Shown here piece by piece: positions 36,847 through 48,377 of a stretch of DNA of 64,000 nucleotides. Every line of letters starts with the position of its first letter. Position 1 is the stretch's first letter. The stretch spans positions 992,001-1,056,000 of the forward strand of contig NZ_CP026377.1 of the NCBI RefSeq assembly GCF_002953195.1. The letters are read 5' to 3'. This DNA comes from Mixta gaviniae (GTDB lineage Bacteria > Pseudomonadota > Gammaproteobacteria > Enterobacterales > Enterobacteriaceae). The position numbers were made by a program, and so were the translations under genes. The notes under the pieces were generated by a model. It was not told the origin of the DNA and did no database searches. It saw nothing but the letters and a program-made list of their open reading frames with translations.

Positions 36847-36874
36847 TGAACTTTGCGGTAAAAGATTAATCTCA
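36847..36874 (+). promoter_or_regulatory. candidate sigma-E promoter of degP
   Basis: TGAACTT (36847-36853) and TCTCA (36870-36874) with a 16-base spacer resemble the sigma-E -35 (GGAACTT) and -10 (TCTGA) of E. coli degP, at a similar distance (56 bases) from the start codon. The role is inferred from this match and from the known regulation of degP. Confidence 0.65.
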
Positions 36875-36929
36875 TCAACACCACCCTTGCGATGGTTAGC
36901 TTCATTGATCCGATACGAGTAACAGACGA

Positions 36930-38357
36930 ATGAAAAAAACAACTCTTGTATTAAGCGCGCTGGCGTTGAGCCTGGGCATGGCGATGAGCCCGGCGTATGT
37001 GATGGCGGCTGAAACCGCCTCCTCTTCCACTCAGCAATTACCCAGCCTGGCGCCGATGCTGGAAAAAGTGATGCCCTCCGTAGTGAGCATCAATGTCGAA
37101 GGCAGTACCAGCGTTCGCACGCCGCGCCTGCCGCCGCAGTTCCAACAGTTCTTTGGCGATAACTCGCCGTTCTGTCAGGATGGCTCGCCGTTCCAGAACT
37201 CGCCGATGTGTCAGGGCGCAGCGCCGGGCGGCAACGCCGCGCCGCAGCAAAAATTCCGCGCGCTGGGATCCGGCGTGGTGATCAATGCTGAGAAAGGCTA
37301 TGTGGTGACCAATAACCATGTGGTTGATAACGCGACGAAGATCCAGGTGCAGCTCAGCGACGGACGCCGTTATGACGCGAAAGTGATCGGCAAAGATCCG
37401 CGCTCCGATATCGCGCTGGTGCAGCTGCAAGATTTTAAAAACCTCACCGCCATTAAAATCGCCGACTCCGACAGCCTGCGCGTCGGCGACTACACCGTGG
37501 CGATCGGCAACCCTTACGGCCTCGGCGAAACCGTGACCTCCGGCATTGTCTCCGCACTGGGCCGCAGCGGCCTGAACGTGGAAAACTATGAGAACTTCAT
37601 TCAGACCGACGCCGCCATTAACCGTGGCAACTCCGGTGGCGCGCTGGTGAACCTGAACGGCGAGCTGATCGGCATCAATACCGCGATCCTCGCGCCGGAT
37701 GGCGGCAATATCGGCATCGGTTTCGCCATTCCCAGCAATATGGTGAAAAATCTTACCGCGCAGATGGTGGAGTTCGGCCAGGTGAAACGCGGCGAGCTGG
37801 GCATTATGGGGACCGAGCTGAACTCCGAACTGGCGAAAGCGATGAAGGTCGATGCGCAGCGCGGCGCCTTTGTCAGCCAGGTGCTGCCGAAATCGTCCGC
37901 CGCGAAGGCGGGTATCAAGGCCGGCGACGTAGTGGTTTCCCTGAACAAGAAACAAATTTCCAGCTTTGCCGCTCTGCGCGCCGAAGTCGGCTCGCTGCCG
38001 GTGGGCACTAAGCTGGAGCTGGGCCTGCTGCGCGACGGCAAACCGATGACAGTGACGGTGGAGCTGCAGCAAAGCTCGCAGGATAAAGTGGATTCCGCCA
38101 CCATCTATACCGGTATTGAAGGCGCAGACCTGAGCAACGCGGTAGTCAACGGCCAGAAAGGGGTACGCGTTGACAGCGTTAAGCCGAACAGTGCCGCTGC
38201 GCGTATCGGCCTGAAAAAAGATGATCTGATCCTGGGCGTAAACCAGCAGGCGGTCACTAACCTCGGTGAACTGCGCAAGGTACTGGATACCAAGCCCTCC
38301 GTGCTGGCGCTGAATATCAAACGTGGCGACAGCAGCATTTACCTGCTGATGCAGTAA
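36930..38357 (+). CDS. degP: Periplasmic serine protease/chaperone DegP
   Basis: HtrA-type protease and chaperone that clears misfolded envelope proteins. 475 residues. Signal peptide ends YVMAA before ETAS. Catalytic triad H130 (TNNHVV), D160 (RSDIAL) and S235 (GNSGGA). The LA loop with its cysteine pair C82 and C94 is kept (FCQDGSPFQNSPMCQG). Two PDZ domains follow (about 280-370 and 390-475). A sigma-E-like promoter lies upstream, in line with the known envelope stress control, and a strong terminator follows. Confidence 0.97.
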   Translation: MKKTTLVLSALALSLGMAMSPAYVMAAETASSSTQQLPSLAPMLEKVMPSVVSINVEGSTSVRTPRLPPQFQQFFGDNSPFCQDGSPFQNSPMCQGAAPGGNAAPQQKFRALGSGVVINAEKGYVVTNNHVVDNATKIQVQLSDGRRYDAKVIGKDPRSDIALVQLQDFKNLTAIKIADSDSLRVGDYTVAIGNPYGLGETVTSGIVSALGRSGLNVENYENFIQTDAAINRGNSGGALVNLNGELIGINTAILAPDGGNIGIGFAIPSNMVKNLTAQMVEFGQVKRGELGIMGTELNSELAKAMKVDAQRGAFVSQVLPKSSAAKAGIKAGDVVVSLNKKQISSFAALRAEVGSLPVGTKLELGLLRDGKPMTVTVELQQSSQDKVDSATIYTGIEGADLSNAVVNGQKGVRVDSVKPNSAAARIGLKKDDLILGVNQQAVTNLGELRKVLDTKPSVLALNIKRGDSSIYLLMQ

Positions 38358-38403
38358 CGCGTCCGCGGCCGTCTGGTCGCGCGAACGCCATACCACAGCC
38401 CTA

Positions 38404-38436
38404 CGGCCCGGCGGCCTGCTCGCCGGGCCGTTTTTT
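38404..38436 (+). terminator. terminator after degP
   Basis: CGGCCCGGCG (38404-38413) pairs with CGCCGGGCCG (38421-38430) over 7 bases, followed by six T. Confidence 0.93.
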
Positions 38437-38574
38437 ATGTGCCCGCTTTTCTTTATCGCTTTGTGATATCTGCCGCAAATCTATCAGCCGAAGCGGGGCT
38501 TTGTGCAAATGCACAATGCTTCACCGCAGCGGCCGACGTATGCTGTTTCTCCCCTGTTATGGCTGGAGCTAATG

Positions 38575-39732
38575 ATGGCTAACTATCACCTGGACGCCCG
38601 TCTGGCCCAGGATATCGTGGCGCGCACCATGAAGATTATCGACAGCAACGTCAACGTGATGGACGCGCGCGGCCGCATTATCGGCAGTGGCGATCGGGAG
38701 CGTATCGGCGAACTGCATGAAGGGGCGCTGCTGGCACTGTCGCAGGCGCGCGTCGTGGATATTGATGAAGCCGTAGCGCGTCATCTGCACGGCGTACGGC
38801 CGGGCATCAATCTGCCGCTGCGCATCGCCGGCGAGATTGTCGGGGTGATCGGGTTGACCGGCGATCCGGTTTCGCTGCGCCAGTATGGCGAGCTGGTCTG
38901 CATGACGGCGGAGATGATGCTGGAACAGGGGCGGTTGCTGCATATGCTGGCGCAGGATAGCCGCCTGCGCGAAGAGCTGGTACTGAATCTGATCCGCAGC
39001 GAGACGCTTTCGCCGGCGCTGATGGAGTGGGCGCAGCGGCTGGGGATCGATATCAATCAGCCGCGCGTAGTGGCGGTAGTGGAAGTGGACAGCGGCCAGC
39101 TGGGCGTCGACAGCGCGATGGCGGAGCTGCAGCAGTTGCAAACGCTGTTGACCACGCCGGAGCGCGATAACCTGATCGCCATTGTGTCGCTGACCGAGAT
39201 GGTGGTGCTGAAACCGGCGCTGAATGCCCACGGCCGCTACGATCGGGATGATCACCGGCGCCGCGTTGAGCAGCTGCTGGCACGCATGAAAGAGAGCGGC
39301 CATCTGCGCATCCGCATCGCGCTGGGCAACTACTTCACCGGCGCGGGCAGCATTGCCCGCTCTTACCGCACGGCGCGCACCACCATGGCGGTGGGCAAGC
39401 AGCGTATGCCCGATCAGCGCAGCTATTTTTATCAGGATTTGGTGCTGCCGGTGCTGCTCGACAGCCTGCGCGGCGGCTGGCAGGCCAACGAACTGTCGCG
39501 CCCGCTGCTGAAGCTTAAAACGATGGATAACAATGGTCTGCTGCGCCGTACGCTTATCGCCTGGTTCAGCCATAACGTGCAGCCGTCGGCCACGGCGCGG
39601 GCGCTGTTTATTCATCGCAATACGCTGGAGTACCGGCTAAACCGGATTTCTGAACTGACGGGGCTGAATCTGAACCAGTTTGACGACCGGTTGCTGCTTT
39701 ACGTAGCGCTGCAGCTGGATGATCAGCCCTGA
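38575..39732 (+). CDS. cdaR: Sugar diacid (carbohydrate diacid) regulator CdaR
   Basis: Transcriptional activator of D-glucarate, D-galactarate and glycerate use genes in E. coli. 385 residues, exactly E. coli length, from the second of two tandem ATGs (38575, MANYHLDARL); GGAG lies 6 bases before it. The N-terminal sugar-diacid recognition domain (MKIIDSNVNVMDARGRIIGSGDRERIG) and the C-terminal PucR-type helix-turn-helix (ATARALFIHRNTLEYRLNRI) are intact. None of the target genes lies in this window. Confidence 0.95.
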   Translation: MANYHLDARLAQDIVARTMKIIDSNVNVMDARGRIIGSGDRERIGELHEGALLALSQARVVDIDEAVARHLHGVRPGINLPLRIAGEIVGVIGLTGDPVSLRQYGELVCMTAEMMLEQGRLLHMLAQDSRLREELVLNLIRSETLSPALMEWAQRLGIDINQPRVVAVVEVDSGQLGVDSAMAELQQLQTLLTTPERDNLIAIVSLTEMVVLKPALNAHGRYDRDDHRRRVEQLLARMKESGHLRIRIALGNYFTGAGSIARSYRTARTTMAVGKQRMPDQRSYFYQDLVLPVLLDSLRGGWQANELSRPLLKLKTMDNNGLLRRTLIAWFSHNVQPSATARALFIHRNTLEYRLNRISELTGLNLNQFDDRLLLYVALQLDDQP

Positions 39733-39769
39733 GAAGGGGAACGCCGCGCGCGGCGCGGCGCCATTTCCG

Positions 39770-40162
39770 TTAGCGGCTGTTGCGGGTTAGCTTATCCAGA
39801 TCGGATTCAATTTCCGCGATCTTGTTGGAGACCACGCTCTCCAGATGACGCAGGTCGTCGAGAATTTTGCGCTTCAGATCGATCTCCACCTGATCGCGCT
39901 GGCAGATTTGATCCAGCTCGTCGATCACGTAGCGCAGGTTAGGGCTGATCTCCTGGACTTCCTTATAGCCCTGGCCGAGGCCGTCGGCGACCACGGTTTT
40001 ACGCTGGCGCGGATATTTAAACTTCACGCTTTTGGCAAAGAACTCGCCTTTATCTTTACGGAAGTAAATTTTCAGAATGTCATTATTGGCTTCCTGACGC
40101 AGACTGTAGCGATCGATATCTTCCGGATTAGAAATGCCCAGGCTTTTTAAATTGTCATACAT
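39770..40162 (-). CDS. yaeH: YaeH, DUF3461 protein
   Basis: Cytoplasmic protein of 130 residues (E. coli YaeH 128), very conserved in enterobacteria and without known function. The start MYDNLKSLG at 40162 matches E. coli; the longer frame to 40210 is not supported. Features: basic [15 protein letters not shown] block, then a C-terminal coiled coil from about 88 to 127 ([41 protein letters not shown]). The upstream spacer to dapD holds the tandem repeats. Confidence 0.95.
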   Translation of the reverse strand: MYDNLKSLGISNPEDIDRYSLRQEANNDILKIYFRKDKGEFFAKSVKFKYPRQRKTVVADGLGQGYKEVQEISPNLRYVIDELDQICQRDQVEIDLKRKILDDLRHLESVVSNKIAEIESDLDKLTRNSR

Positions 40163-40474
40163 AACAAAGCTTCCTGTGAACGTGAAATTGGGGCGTCGCA
40201 ACGGTTCCATTACACTTTACGTTGGCCATGAAGACCGCACGGGCTTCCTGCCTGCGCAGGAAAAAGCACCAGTGATCACTGTAGACTTAAACCACAACTT
40301 TCGGGACATCGCGGCGCAGAAATGACTGAGCTGAATTATCGCCTGCGTAAAAAATAAACGCACCTTTAATTTGTTGCGGACGTGAGGGATAAAAGAAAAA
40401 ACGCAGCGGAAAGGCCGGGACGGGTGCAAAGCGCCGGCACAAGCGCAAAACGCAAAGCGCAGAGGCAAGCAGGC

Positions 40475-40573
40475 ACACGAAGGCGGGCCGACAACACGAA
40501 GGCGGGCAGATAACACGAAGGCGGGCCGACAACACGAAGGCAAGCCGATAACACGAAGGTGAGCAGACAACAC
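40475..40573. repeat. 19-bp direct tandem repeat, five copies
   Basis: Copies start at 40475, 40494, 40513, 40532 and 40551, plus a partial one at 40570, with an exact period of 19. Consensus ACACGAAGGCGGGCCGACA. Copies 1 and 3 are identical; copies 2, 4 and 5 differ at a few positions in the second half, while ACACGAAGG is constant. There is no dyad symmetry or spacer, so it is not a CRISPR array. Function unknown. Confidence 0.93.
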
Positions 40574-40663
40574 GGCGCGCGCAAAACGCTGGAGCAGGCT
40601 GATAGCGTGAGGGCAGGGCGGGCAGGCTAACCGGGAAGATGCAGAGCAGCAAAGCAGGGACAG

Positions 40664-40679
40664 GCCCGCCACAGCGGGC
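40664..40679 (-). terminator. hairpin after dapD
   Basis: GCCCGC (40664-40669) and GCGGGC (40674-40679) pair over CACA, 18 bases past the dapD stop on the minus strand. The following T-tract is poor, so a weak terminator at best. Confidence 0.5.
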
Positions 40680-40697
40680 GGGGCGCAGGATCAGTTG

Positions 40698-41525
40698 TTA
40701 CTCATCAATGGTGCGCAGTAGCTCGTTGATGCCAACTTTACCGCGCGTCTTCGCATCGACTTTCTTCACGATCACGGCGCAGTAGAGGCTGTATGCGCCA
40801 TCTTTCGACGGCAGGTTGCCGGAAACCACCACGGAGCCGGCAGGCACGCGGCCATAATGAATTTCGCCGGTTTCCCGATCGTAAATTTTGGTGCTTTGAC
40901 CGATATAAACGCCCATGGAGATCACTGAACCCTCTTCGACGATCACGCCTTCCACGATTTCAGAACGCGCGCCGATAAAGCAGTTATCTTCGATGATGGT
41001 CGGGTTCGCCTGCAGCGGCTCCAGTACGCCGCCGATGCCCACGCCGCCGGAGAGATGCACATTTTTGCCGATCTGCGCGCAGGAACCTACGGTTGCCCAG
41101 GTATCCACCATAGAGCCTTCATCGACAAAGGCGCCGATGTTGACATAGGAAGGCATTAATACGGTGTTGCGGGCGATATGGGCGCCCTGACGCACGGCGG
41201 CCGGCGGCACCACACGGAAGCCCTCTTTCTTGAAGCGCGCTTCGTCATAGTCGGCGAATTTCATCGGTACCTTGTCGTAGAAACGGCTTTCGGCCCCGTC
41301 AATTACCTGATTGTCATTGATGCGGAAAGAGAGCAGCACCGCCTTTTTCAGCCACTGGTGGGTCACCCATTCGCTATCGATCTTCTCAGCGACGCGCAGC
41401 GCGCCGCTGTCGAGCAGGGCGATGACCTGGTTCACCGCGTCGCGCGTTTCCGCATCGACGTTGGCGGGCGTGATGTCTGCGCGTGACTCGAACGCGCGCT
41501 CAATAACACTCTGTAACTGTTGCAT
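40698..41525 (-). CDS. dapD: Tetrahydrodipicolinate N-succinyltransferase
   Basis: Lysine/diaminopimelate pathway enzyme using succinyl-CoA. 275 residues from [12 protein letters not shown] at 41525 (E. coli 274). An in-frame ATG two codons upstream (41531) has better spacing to CAGG and may be the real start; the ATG at 41555 is unlikely. Left-handed beta-helix repeats fill the centre ([45 protein letters not shown]). The N- and C-terminal ends match E. coli. It follows glnD on the same strand. Confidence 0.96.
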   Translation of the reverse strand: MQQLQSVIERAFESRADITPANVDAETRDAVNQVIALLDSGALRVAEKIDSEWVTHQWLKKAVLLSFRINDNQVIDGAESRFYDKVPMKFADYDEARFKKEGFRVVPPAAVRQGAHIARNTVLMPSYVNIGAFVDEGSMVDTWATVGSCAQIGKNVHLSGGVGIGGVLEPLQANPTIIEDNCFIGARSEIVEGVIVEEGSVISMGVYIGQSTKIYDRETGEIHYGRVPAGSVVVSGNLPSKDGAYSLYCAVIVKKVDAKTRGKVGINELLRTIDE

Positions 41526-41626
41526 TTGCATTTTCATCCTGGTTATTGCATTCACCGTTGGGCAAGGACGCAGATCCCCGCTGCTGGCCCGATAGTCTGG
41601 TGAACGACGGTATTAAAAAATCGGGG

Positions 41627-44281
41627 TCACACTTTATCGTTTGGATTAAGGGCCGCTGTCAACCGTTGTTGCAGCTTATGGCGTAAATTGGCGCTCAGCG
41701 CCCGACGCTCGTCGTCGGCGAGAATAAACAGATCCTCTACCCGCTCGCCGATGGTGCTGATGCGTGCGCCGTGCAGCGAGATGCCTAAATCGGCAAACAC
41801 CTCGCCAACCTGCGCCAGCAGGCCGGGACGATCGAGCGCCACCAGCTCCAGCCAGGTGCGTCGATCGTTGAACGAACGCAGAAAACGCACCTCGGTATCG
41901 ACGTTAAAATGCTTCAGCTTTGCCGACTGGCGGCGGGTGCGCGGCGGCGTCCAGCTGGTCTGCGCGATCGCCTGCTCCAGCGCCTGGGTGATCATCTGAT
42001 GACGATCGGGGGCCAGCGGGCTGCCGTCCGGCTCCAGCACGATAAAGGTATCCATCGCCATGCCGTCGCGGCTGGTAAAGATTTGCGCGTCATGTACGCT
42101 GAGGTTACGGCGATCCAGCTCGCCCGCCACCGCGGCGAACAGATAGGGACGGTCGGGACTCCAGATAAAGATCTCCGTGCCGCCGCGCGTCGCCTGCGGG
42201 CTGACCAGCACCAGCGGCTGGCGCAGATCGTGGTTCATCAGATGGCGCGCGTGCCAGGCCAGCTGATTCGGCGTATGGCGCAGGAAGTAGTCGGCGCGGC
42301 AGCGGCTCCAGATTTGATGCAGCGTCTCTTCATTAATGTTGTCCATACGCAGCAGCGCCAGCGCCTGCAGGCGATGATGGCGTACGCGTTCGCGCAGGTC
42401 AGGCGAGTTTTCCATGCCGCGCCGCAGCTGCTTCTCGGTGGCGAAAAACAGCTCGCGCAACAGGCTCTGCTTCCAGCTGTTCCACAGCGTTTCGTTGGTG
42501 GCGCAAATGTCCGCGACGGTCAGGCAGACCAGATAGCGCAGGCGGTTTTCATTTTGCATCACTTCGGCGAACTGCTGGATTACCGCCGGGTCCTGAATGT
42601 CGCGGCGCTGAGCGGTGACCGACATCAGCAGGTGATAGCGCACCAGCCAGGCGACCAGCTGCGCCTCGCGCGAATTTAAGCCGTGCAGCTCGGCGAACGC
42701 CAGCACATCCTGCGCGCCGAGAACCGAGTGGTCGCCGTTGCGGCCCTTGGCGATATCGTGGAACAGCGCCGCGATAAGCAGCAACTCCGGCTGCGGCAGG
42801 CGCGGCCACAGTTCAACGCACAGTGGATGGCGCGAGCGGGTCGACTCGCTGGCGAAGCTTTCCAGCTTCTGCAGCACGCGCACGGTATGCTCATCCACGG
42901 TGTAGGCGTGGAACAGATCGAACTGCATCTGGCCGACGATTTTGCTCCACTGCGGCAGGTAGGCCGACAGTACGCTGTGACGGTGCATCGGCACCAGCGC
43001 ACGGCTTACCGCGCCGGGATGGCGCAGGATGGAGAGAAAATAGCGCCGCGCCTCCGGCAGGTAGCAAAGCGACTGCTGCAGGTTACGGCGCGCGTGGCGC
43101 AGCTGGCGCAGCGTCGAAGAGTAGATGCCTTTGATATTTTCGTTGCGCACCATCACCCAGAACATACGCATGATCGCTTCCGGCTGACGGATAAACAGCG
43201 CATCATCGCGCAGATCGATCAGCGTGCCACGCAGCTGAAAATCTTCATCGATCGGCACCGGCTTATCGGTGGCCTCCAGCGCCAGAATGGCGTCGTCAAA
43301 TAGCTGAAGCAGCATCTGGTTCAGTTCGCCGATGCGCCGCGTGACGCGGAAAAAATCCTTCATCATGCGCTCTACCGGCTCGTTACCGTCGCCCTGGTAG
43401 TTCAGGCGTTGGGCAACAGTCAGCTGGCGATCGAAGAGTAAACGGTTGTCGTAGCGGGGCAGGGTAAGGTGCAGAGCGAAGCGGATGCGCCACAAAAACG
43501 CCTGACATTCATTCAGCTCGTTGCGCTCCGCCTCAGTGAGAAAGCCGAAGCCGACCATCTCATCCAGCGAGGTGGCGCCGAAGTGCCGCCGCGCGACCCA
43601 CAGCAGCGTATGGATATCGCGCAGGCCGCCGGGGCTGCTTTTGATATCCGGCTCCAGGTTGTAGCTGGTGCCGTGATAGCGTTTATGACGCTCCTGCTGC
43701 TCGGCGATTTTCGCCGCGTAAAAGCGGGCGGAGGGCCAGAAGCCGTCGCTGAAGATATGCTTTTGCAGCTCCAGAAACAGCGCCACGTCGCCGATCAGCA
43801 TACGTGATTCGATCAGGTTGGTGGCGACGGTGAGATCGGCAAGCCCTTCCAGCAGGCACTCCTCCAGCGTGCGCACGCTGTGGCCGACCTCCAGCTTCAG
43901 ATCCCAGAGCAGCGTCAGCAGTTCGCTGGTGCGCGCCGCGGCGGCTTCTTCCAGCGGCGCACGGCTCAGTATCAGCACGTCAACGTCGGAAAGCGGGTGC
44001 AGTTCGCCACGGCCGTAGCCGCCCACGGCGACCAGTGCGATCTCCGCTACCTCTTCAAAGCCGTAAAAGCGCCACAGGCGACGCAGCAGGCGATCAATAA
44101 ACAGCGTGCGGGCGTCGATCAGCGTTTCTACCGCTTCGCCGGCGTCGAAGGCGGCGGCGAGACGCAGCTGGAAACTATCGAGCCGCTGTTTGAGCTGCTC
44201 GCGCGTAAGCTGCGCATCGTCCCACTCCGACGGCGAATCCGTCAGGCCACTATGTACTTCGTCGGTTACGCCATTGCTCAT
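41627..44281 (-). CDS. glnD: PII uridylyltransferase/uridylyl-removing enzyme GlnD
   Basis: Glutamine sensor that uridylylates PII (GlnB/GlnK) when glutamine is low and removes UMP when it is high, controlling nitrogen assimilation. 884 residues from MSNGVTDEV at 44281 (E. coli 890); the longer frame to 44428 would cross the map terminator. Nucleotidyltransferase motif [17 protein letters not shown] domain with HDIAKG (uridylyl removal), and two C-terminal ACT domains (about 700-790 and 810-884: [29 protein letters not shown]). The variable N-terminus is the usual weakly conserved part. Confidence 0.95.
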   Translation of the reverse strand: MSNGVTDEVHSGLTDSPSEWDDAQLTREQLKQRLDSFQLRLAAAFDAGEAVETLIDARTLFIDRLLRRLWRFYGFEEVAEIALVAVGGYGRGELHPLSDVDVLILSRAPLEEAAAARTSELLTLLWDLKLEVGHSVRTLEECLLEGLADLTVATNLIESRMLIGDVALFLELQKHIFSDGFWPSARFYAAKIAEQQERHKRYHGTSYNLEPDIKSSPGGLRDIHTLLWVARRHFGATSLDEMVGFGFLTEAERNELNECQAFLWRIRFALHLTLPRYDNRLLFDRQLTVAQRLNYQGDGNEPVERMMKDFFRVTRRIGELNQMLLQLFDDAILALEATDKPVPIDEDFQLRGTLIDLRDDALFIRQPEAIMRMFWVMVRNENIKGIYSSTLRQLRHARRNLQQSLCYLPEARRYFLSILRHPGAVSRALVPMHRHSVLSAYLPQWSKIVGQMQFDLFHAYTVDEHTVRVLQKLESFASESTRSRHPLCVELWPRLPQPELLLIAALFHDIAKGRNGDHSVLGAQDVLAFAELHGLNSREAQLVAWLVRYHLLMSVTAQRRDIQDPAVIQQFAEVMQNENRLRYLVCLTVADICATNETLWNSWKQSLLRELFFATEKQLRRGMENSPDLRERVRHHRLQALALLRMDNINEETLHQIWSRCRADYFLRHTPNQLAWHARHLMNHDLRQPLVLVSPQATRGGTEIFIWSPDRPYLFAAVAGELDRRNLSVHDAQIFTSRDGMAMDTFIVLEPDGSPLAPDRHQMITQALEQAIAQTSWTPPRTRRQSAKLKHFNVDTEVRFLRSFNDRRTWLELVALDRPGLLAQVGEVFADLGISLHGARISTIGERVEDLFILADDERRALSANLRHKLQQRLTAALNPNDKV

Positions 44282-44306
44282 GGAAAGATTGCTCCGCTTT
44301 CGCCAT

Positions 44307-44333
44307 AAAAAAAGCCGGCGGGCAGCCGGCTTT
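44307..44333 (-). terminator. terminator after map (minus strand)
   Basis: AAAGCCGGC (44311-44319) pairs with GCCGGCTTT (44325-44333) over GGGCA; the A-run 44307-44313 reads as T7 on the minus strand. It separates map from glnD. Confidence 0.9.
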
Positions 44334-44366
44334 CGCAAATCGCATTCAGACAGGCGCGCTACGCCC

Positions 44367-45161
44367 TCAGGCTTCGTTGACCAGCACTGCCGGAATGGTG
44401 TCGTCTTTACGCAGGGTAAGAATTTCACAGCCGTTATCCGTCACCACAATAGTGTGTTCATACTGCGCGGACAAGCTGCGATCTTTGGTTTTTACCGTCC
44501 AGCCATCTTTCATGCTACGGATGCGGTAGTCGCCGGCGTTAACCATCGGCTCAACGGTGAAGGTCATACCCGGCTGCAGCACCACGCCGCCGTCATCTGC
44601 GTCGTAATGCAGCACCTGCGGCTCTTCATGGAAGCCTTTGCCGATGCCGTGGCCGCAATATTCGCGCACCACGGAGAAATCCTGCGCTTCGACATATTTC
44701 TGGATCTCGCGGCCCAGGGCGCGCAGGCGGATGCCCGGCTTCACCATGCGCAGCGCCAGATAGAGGCTCTCCTGCGTGACGCGGCAGAGGCGCTCGCCCA
44801 GGATGGTCGGTTTGCCGACGATAAACATTTTAGAGGTATCGCCGTGATACTCATCTTTAATCACCGTCACGTCGATATTGACGATGTCGCCCTCTTTCAG
44901 CAGTTTGTCATCGCTGGGAATGCCGTGGCACACCACATCGTTCACGGAAATGCAGACCGATTTCGGGAAGCCGTGATAGCCGAGGCTGGCGGAGACCGCC
45001 TGCTGCGTGTTGACGATGTAGTCGTTGCAAATGCGATCGAGTTCGCCGGTGGAAACGCCCGGTTTCACATGCGATTCGATCATCTCCAGCACCTCGGCGG
45101 CAAGACGGCCCGCGACGCGCATTTTTTCGATTTCTTCTGGGGTTTTAATTGAAATTGCCAT
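44367..45161 (-). CDS. map: Methionine aminopeptidase type I
   Basis: Removes the initiator methionine from nascent proteins; essential. 264 residues, as E. coli Map. Metal ligands: D97 and D108 ([19 protein letters not shown]), H171 ([10 protein letters not shown]), E204 (TVEPMV) and E235 (EHTIVV). Start [10 protein letters not shown] is the same as E. coli. It is divergent from rpsB, the usual enterobacterial arrangement, and ends at a strong terminator. Confidence 0.97.
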   Translation of the reverse strand: MAISIKTPEEIEKMRVAGRLAAEVLEMIESHVKPGVSTGELDRICNDYIVNTQQAVSASLGYHGFPKSVCISVNDVVCHGIPSDDKLLKEGDIVNIDVTVIKDEYHGDTSKMFIVGKPTILGERLCRVTQESLYLALRMVKPGIRLRALGREIQKYVEAQDFSVVREYCGHGIGKGFHEEPQVLHYDADDGGVVLQPGMTFTVEPMVNAGDYRIRSMKDGWTVKTKDRSLSAQYEHTIVVTDNGCEILTLRKDDTIPAVLVNEA

Positions 45162-46253
<1,092 letters not shown>

Positions 46254-46300
46254 TAAGGTTTGCTCTGCTACAGAGCCCTTATCATTCAGATATGATCTGT

Positions 46301-46331
46301 AAGGGGCCGCTTAAGGCCCCTTTATTTTTTT
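46301..46331 (+). terminator. terminator/attenuator between rpsB and tsf
   Basis: AAGGGGCC (46301-46308) and GGCCCCTT (46315-46322) pair over GCTTAA, followed by TATTTTTTT. It probably stops part of the transcripts, lowering tsf relative to rpsB. Confidence 0.9.
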
Positions 46332-46334
46332 CAC

Positions 46335-46472
46335 CGCCGCCCGGTCTGGCTGCGTCAGATCGGGCGGCGAAGCACTCCTGCGAACAGGGGCTGTTGGCCC
46401 GCAGCAAATAAGCGGGCAGGCAGGCTGGTCGCCCTGGCAACGCCGTGGCGGCCGTTCCCGCGCGAGCGGGAA
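46335..46472 (+). other. series of three hairpins in the rpsB-tsf gap
   Basis: First: CGCCGCCCGGTCTG (46335-46348) with CAGATCGGGCGGCG (46356-46369), 14 pairs with one G-T, loop GCTGCGT. Second: GCCCGC (46397-46402) with GCGGGC (46412-46417). Third: TTCCCGC (46455-46461) with GCGGGAA (46466-46472) closing a GCGA tetraloop. None has a T-tract. They lie between the terminator and the tsf ribosome-binding site, and may guard the tsf mRNA 5' end or tune its translation. Confidence 0.6.
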
Positions 46473-46507
46473 GACACCGCAGGCAACAGACAACTGAGGA
46501 AGAGAGA

Positions 46508-47359
46508 ATGGCTGATATTACCGCTGCTCTGGTAAAAGAACTGCGCGAGCGTACTGGCGCGGGCATGATGGAATGTAAAAAAGCGCTGGTTGAAGCGAAT
46601 GGCGACATCGAGCTGGCGATTGACAACATGCGTAAGTCTGGTCAGGCGAAAGCGGCGAAGAAATCTGGCCGCGTTGCTGCTGAAGGCGTGATCCTGACTG
46701 AAGTTTCCGGCAATGTTGGCGTGATCGTTGAGCTGAACTGCGAAACCGACTTCGTTGCTAAAGATGCCGGCTTCCTGGCTTTCGGTAAAGAAGTTATCGC
46801 CGCCGCGACCGCTGAGCGCATCACTGATATCGACGCGCTGAAAGCGAAGTTCGAAGATCAGCGCACCGCGCTGGTAGCGAAAATCGGTGAAAACATCAAC
46901 ATCCGTCGCGTTGCTATCCTGGAAGGCGACGTTGTAGGTTCTTACCTGCACGGCGCGCGTATCGGCGTTCTGGTTTCTGCCACCGGCGCTGACGAAGAGC
47001 TGGTTAAGCACATCGCCATGCACGTTGCAGCCAGCAAGCCGGAATACGTGAAGCCGGAAGACGTACCGGCTGACGTGGTTGCTCGCGAGCATCAGATCCA
47101 GCTGGACATCGCCATGCAGTCTGGCAAGCCGCGCGAAATCGCAGAAAAAATGGTTCAGGGCCGCATGAACAAGTTCACCGGCGAAGTTTCCCTGACCGGT
47201 CAGCACTTCGTGATGGATCCGAGCAAAACCGTTGGTCAGCTGCTGAAAGAGAAAGGCGCCGACGTTATCAACTTCATCCGCTTCGAAGTGGGTGAGGGCA
47301 TTGAGAAAGTCGAAAGCGACTTCGCAGCAGAAGTTGCTGCTATGTCCAAGCAGTCTTAA
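46508..47359 (+). CDS. tsf: Elongation factor Ts
   Basis: Nucleotide exchange factor for EF-Tu; 283 residues, as E. coli. Start [21 protein letters not shown] with GAGGAAGAG upstream; the longer frame from 46445 covers the hairpins and is not coding. The EF-Tu contact motif TDFVAKD (about 81-87) and the coiled-coil region are intact. Highly biased codon use. Followed by a strong terminator. Confidence 0.98.
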   Translation: MADITAALVKELRERTGAGMMECKKALVEANGDIELAIDNMRKSGQAKAAKKSGRVAAEGVILTEVSGNVGVIVELNCETDFVAKDAGFLAFGKEVIAAATAERITDIDALKAKFEDQRTALVAKIGENINIRRVAILEGDVVGSYLHGARIGVLVSATGADEELVKHIAMHVAASKPEYVKPEDVPADVVAREHQIQLDIAMQSGKPREIAEKMVQGRMNKFTGEVSLTGQHFVMDPSKTVGQLLKEKGADVINFIRFEVGEGIEKVESDFAAEVAAMSKQS

Positions 47360-47370
47360 TGGTCCCGAAA

Positions 47371-47396
47371 GAACCGCCAACCGGCGGTTCTTTTTT
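47371..47396 (+). terminator. terminator after tsf
   Basis: GAACCGCC (47371-47378) pairs with GGCGGTTC (47383-47390) over AACC, then six T. Confidence 0.95.
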
Positions 47397-47512
47397 GTCT
47401 GAGTTCGTCAGCATTTTTCAGTCTCATCCCAATAGCTTTCCTCACCGACTAAGCGGATGATAGATCGGATTTAACTCCCTATTTTCATGATAGCTTCCAG
47501 GAAAAAACGACC

Positions 47513-48238
47513 ATGGCTACCAATGCAAAACCTGTTTATCAACGTATCCTGCTAAAACTGAGCGGCGAAGCGCTGCAGGGCGCCGAAGGTTTCGGCATCG
47601 ACGCGAGCGTACTCGACCGTATGGCTCAGGAAATTAAAGAGCTGGTGGAGCTGGGTATTCAGGTGGGCGTCGTGATTGGTGGAGGCAACCTGTTCCGCGG
47701 CGCCGGTCTGGCGCAGGCGGGCATGAATCGCGTAGTAGGCGACCACATGGGCATGCTGGCGACCGTGATGAACGGCCTGGCGATGCGTGATGCGCTGCAC
47801 CGCGCCTATGTGAACGCGCGCCTGATGTCGGCAATCCCGCTGAATGGCGTGTGCGATAACTACAGCTGGGCGGAAGCCATCAGCCTGCTGCGCAACAATC
47901 GCGTGGTGATCTTTTCCGCCGGCACCGGCAACCCGTTCTTTACGACCGACTCCGCCGCCTGCCTGCGCGGTATTGAAATCGAAGCCGACGTGGTGCTGAA
48001 AGCCACTAAAGTCGACGGCGTCTATTCCGCCGATCCGGTTAAAAGCCCGGACGCGACCCTGTATGATCAGCTCTCCTATCAGGAAGTGCTGGAACGTGAG
48101 CTGAAAGTGATGGATCTGGCCGCCTTTACTCTGGCGCGCGACCATCAGCTGCCGATTCGCGTGTTCAATATGAACAAGCCGGGCGCGCTGCGTCGTGTGG
48201 TAATGGGTGAAAAAGAAGGCACCCTGATTACGCATTAA
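47513..48238 (+). CDS. pyrH: UMP kinase
   Basis: Phosphorylates UMP to UDP; an essential hexameric amino-acid-kinase-fold enzyme, activated by GTP and inhibited by UTP, and in E. coli also a co-repressor at carAB. 241 residues, as E. coli. Motifs: [35 protein letters not shown] and [13 protein letters not shown]. Start at 47513 (MATNAKP) with AGGAAAA upstream. It lies between tsf and frr, as throughout enterobacteria. Confidence 0.97.
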   Translation: MATNAKPVYQRILLKLSGEALQGAEGFGIDASVLDRMAQEIKELVELGIQVGVVIGGGNLFRGAGLAQAGMNRVVGDHMGMLATVMNGLAMRDALHRAYVNARLMSAIPLNGVCDNYSWAEAISLLRNNRVVIFSAGTGNPFFTTDSAACLRGIEIEADVVLKATKVDGVYSADPVKSPDATLYDQLSYQEVLERELKVMDLAAFTLARDHQLPIRVFNMNKPGALRRVVMGEKEGTLITH

Positions 48239-48377
48239 TATCCGTCACGGCGTAAAATAGGGTATATTCTGTCTGCGCGGCGTTTAGCGCGTCGCGCACC
48301 GTTCAGGATTACCGACGAATTTTACCGTTTCCTGACACGTCGCCGTGGCAGGTCACACAGAATCCAAGGGTTACAAC

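Larger units (their letters stand above)
40163..40697. other. yaeH-dapD spacer with tandem repeats
   Basis: 535 bases without a supported gene. The yaeH promoter should lie in its first 150 bases. From about 40390 the plus strand becomes very purine-rich and includes a 19-bp tandem repeat (40475-40573). The minus strand is open in all three frames across the block, giving Cys/Arg/Leu-rich frames (for example 40217-40672), which is a compositional effect and not evidence of protein. Confidence 0.7.

Noticed and set aside
37038-38396. Minus-strand open frame (452 codons) opposite degP
   Set aside because: Mirror of the degP coding frame; composition and lack of motifs show it is a shadow.
40475-40573. 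CRISPR-like array
   Set aside because: Repeats are only 19 bases, directly adjacent with no spacers, and no cas gene is near.
40217-40672. Cys/Leu/Arg-rich minus-strand open frames over the 19-bp repeats
   Set aside because: All three frames are open because of the purine-rich repeat composition; no Shine-Dalgarno or conserved sequence, so not called as genes.
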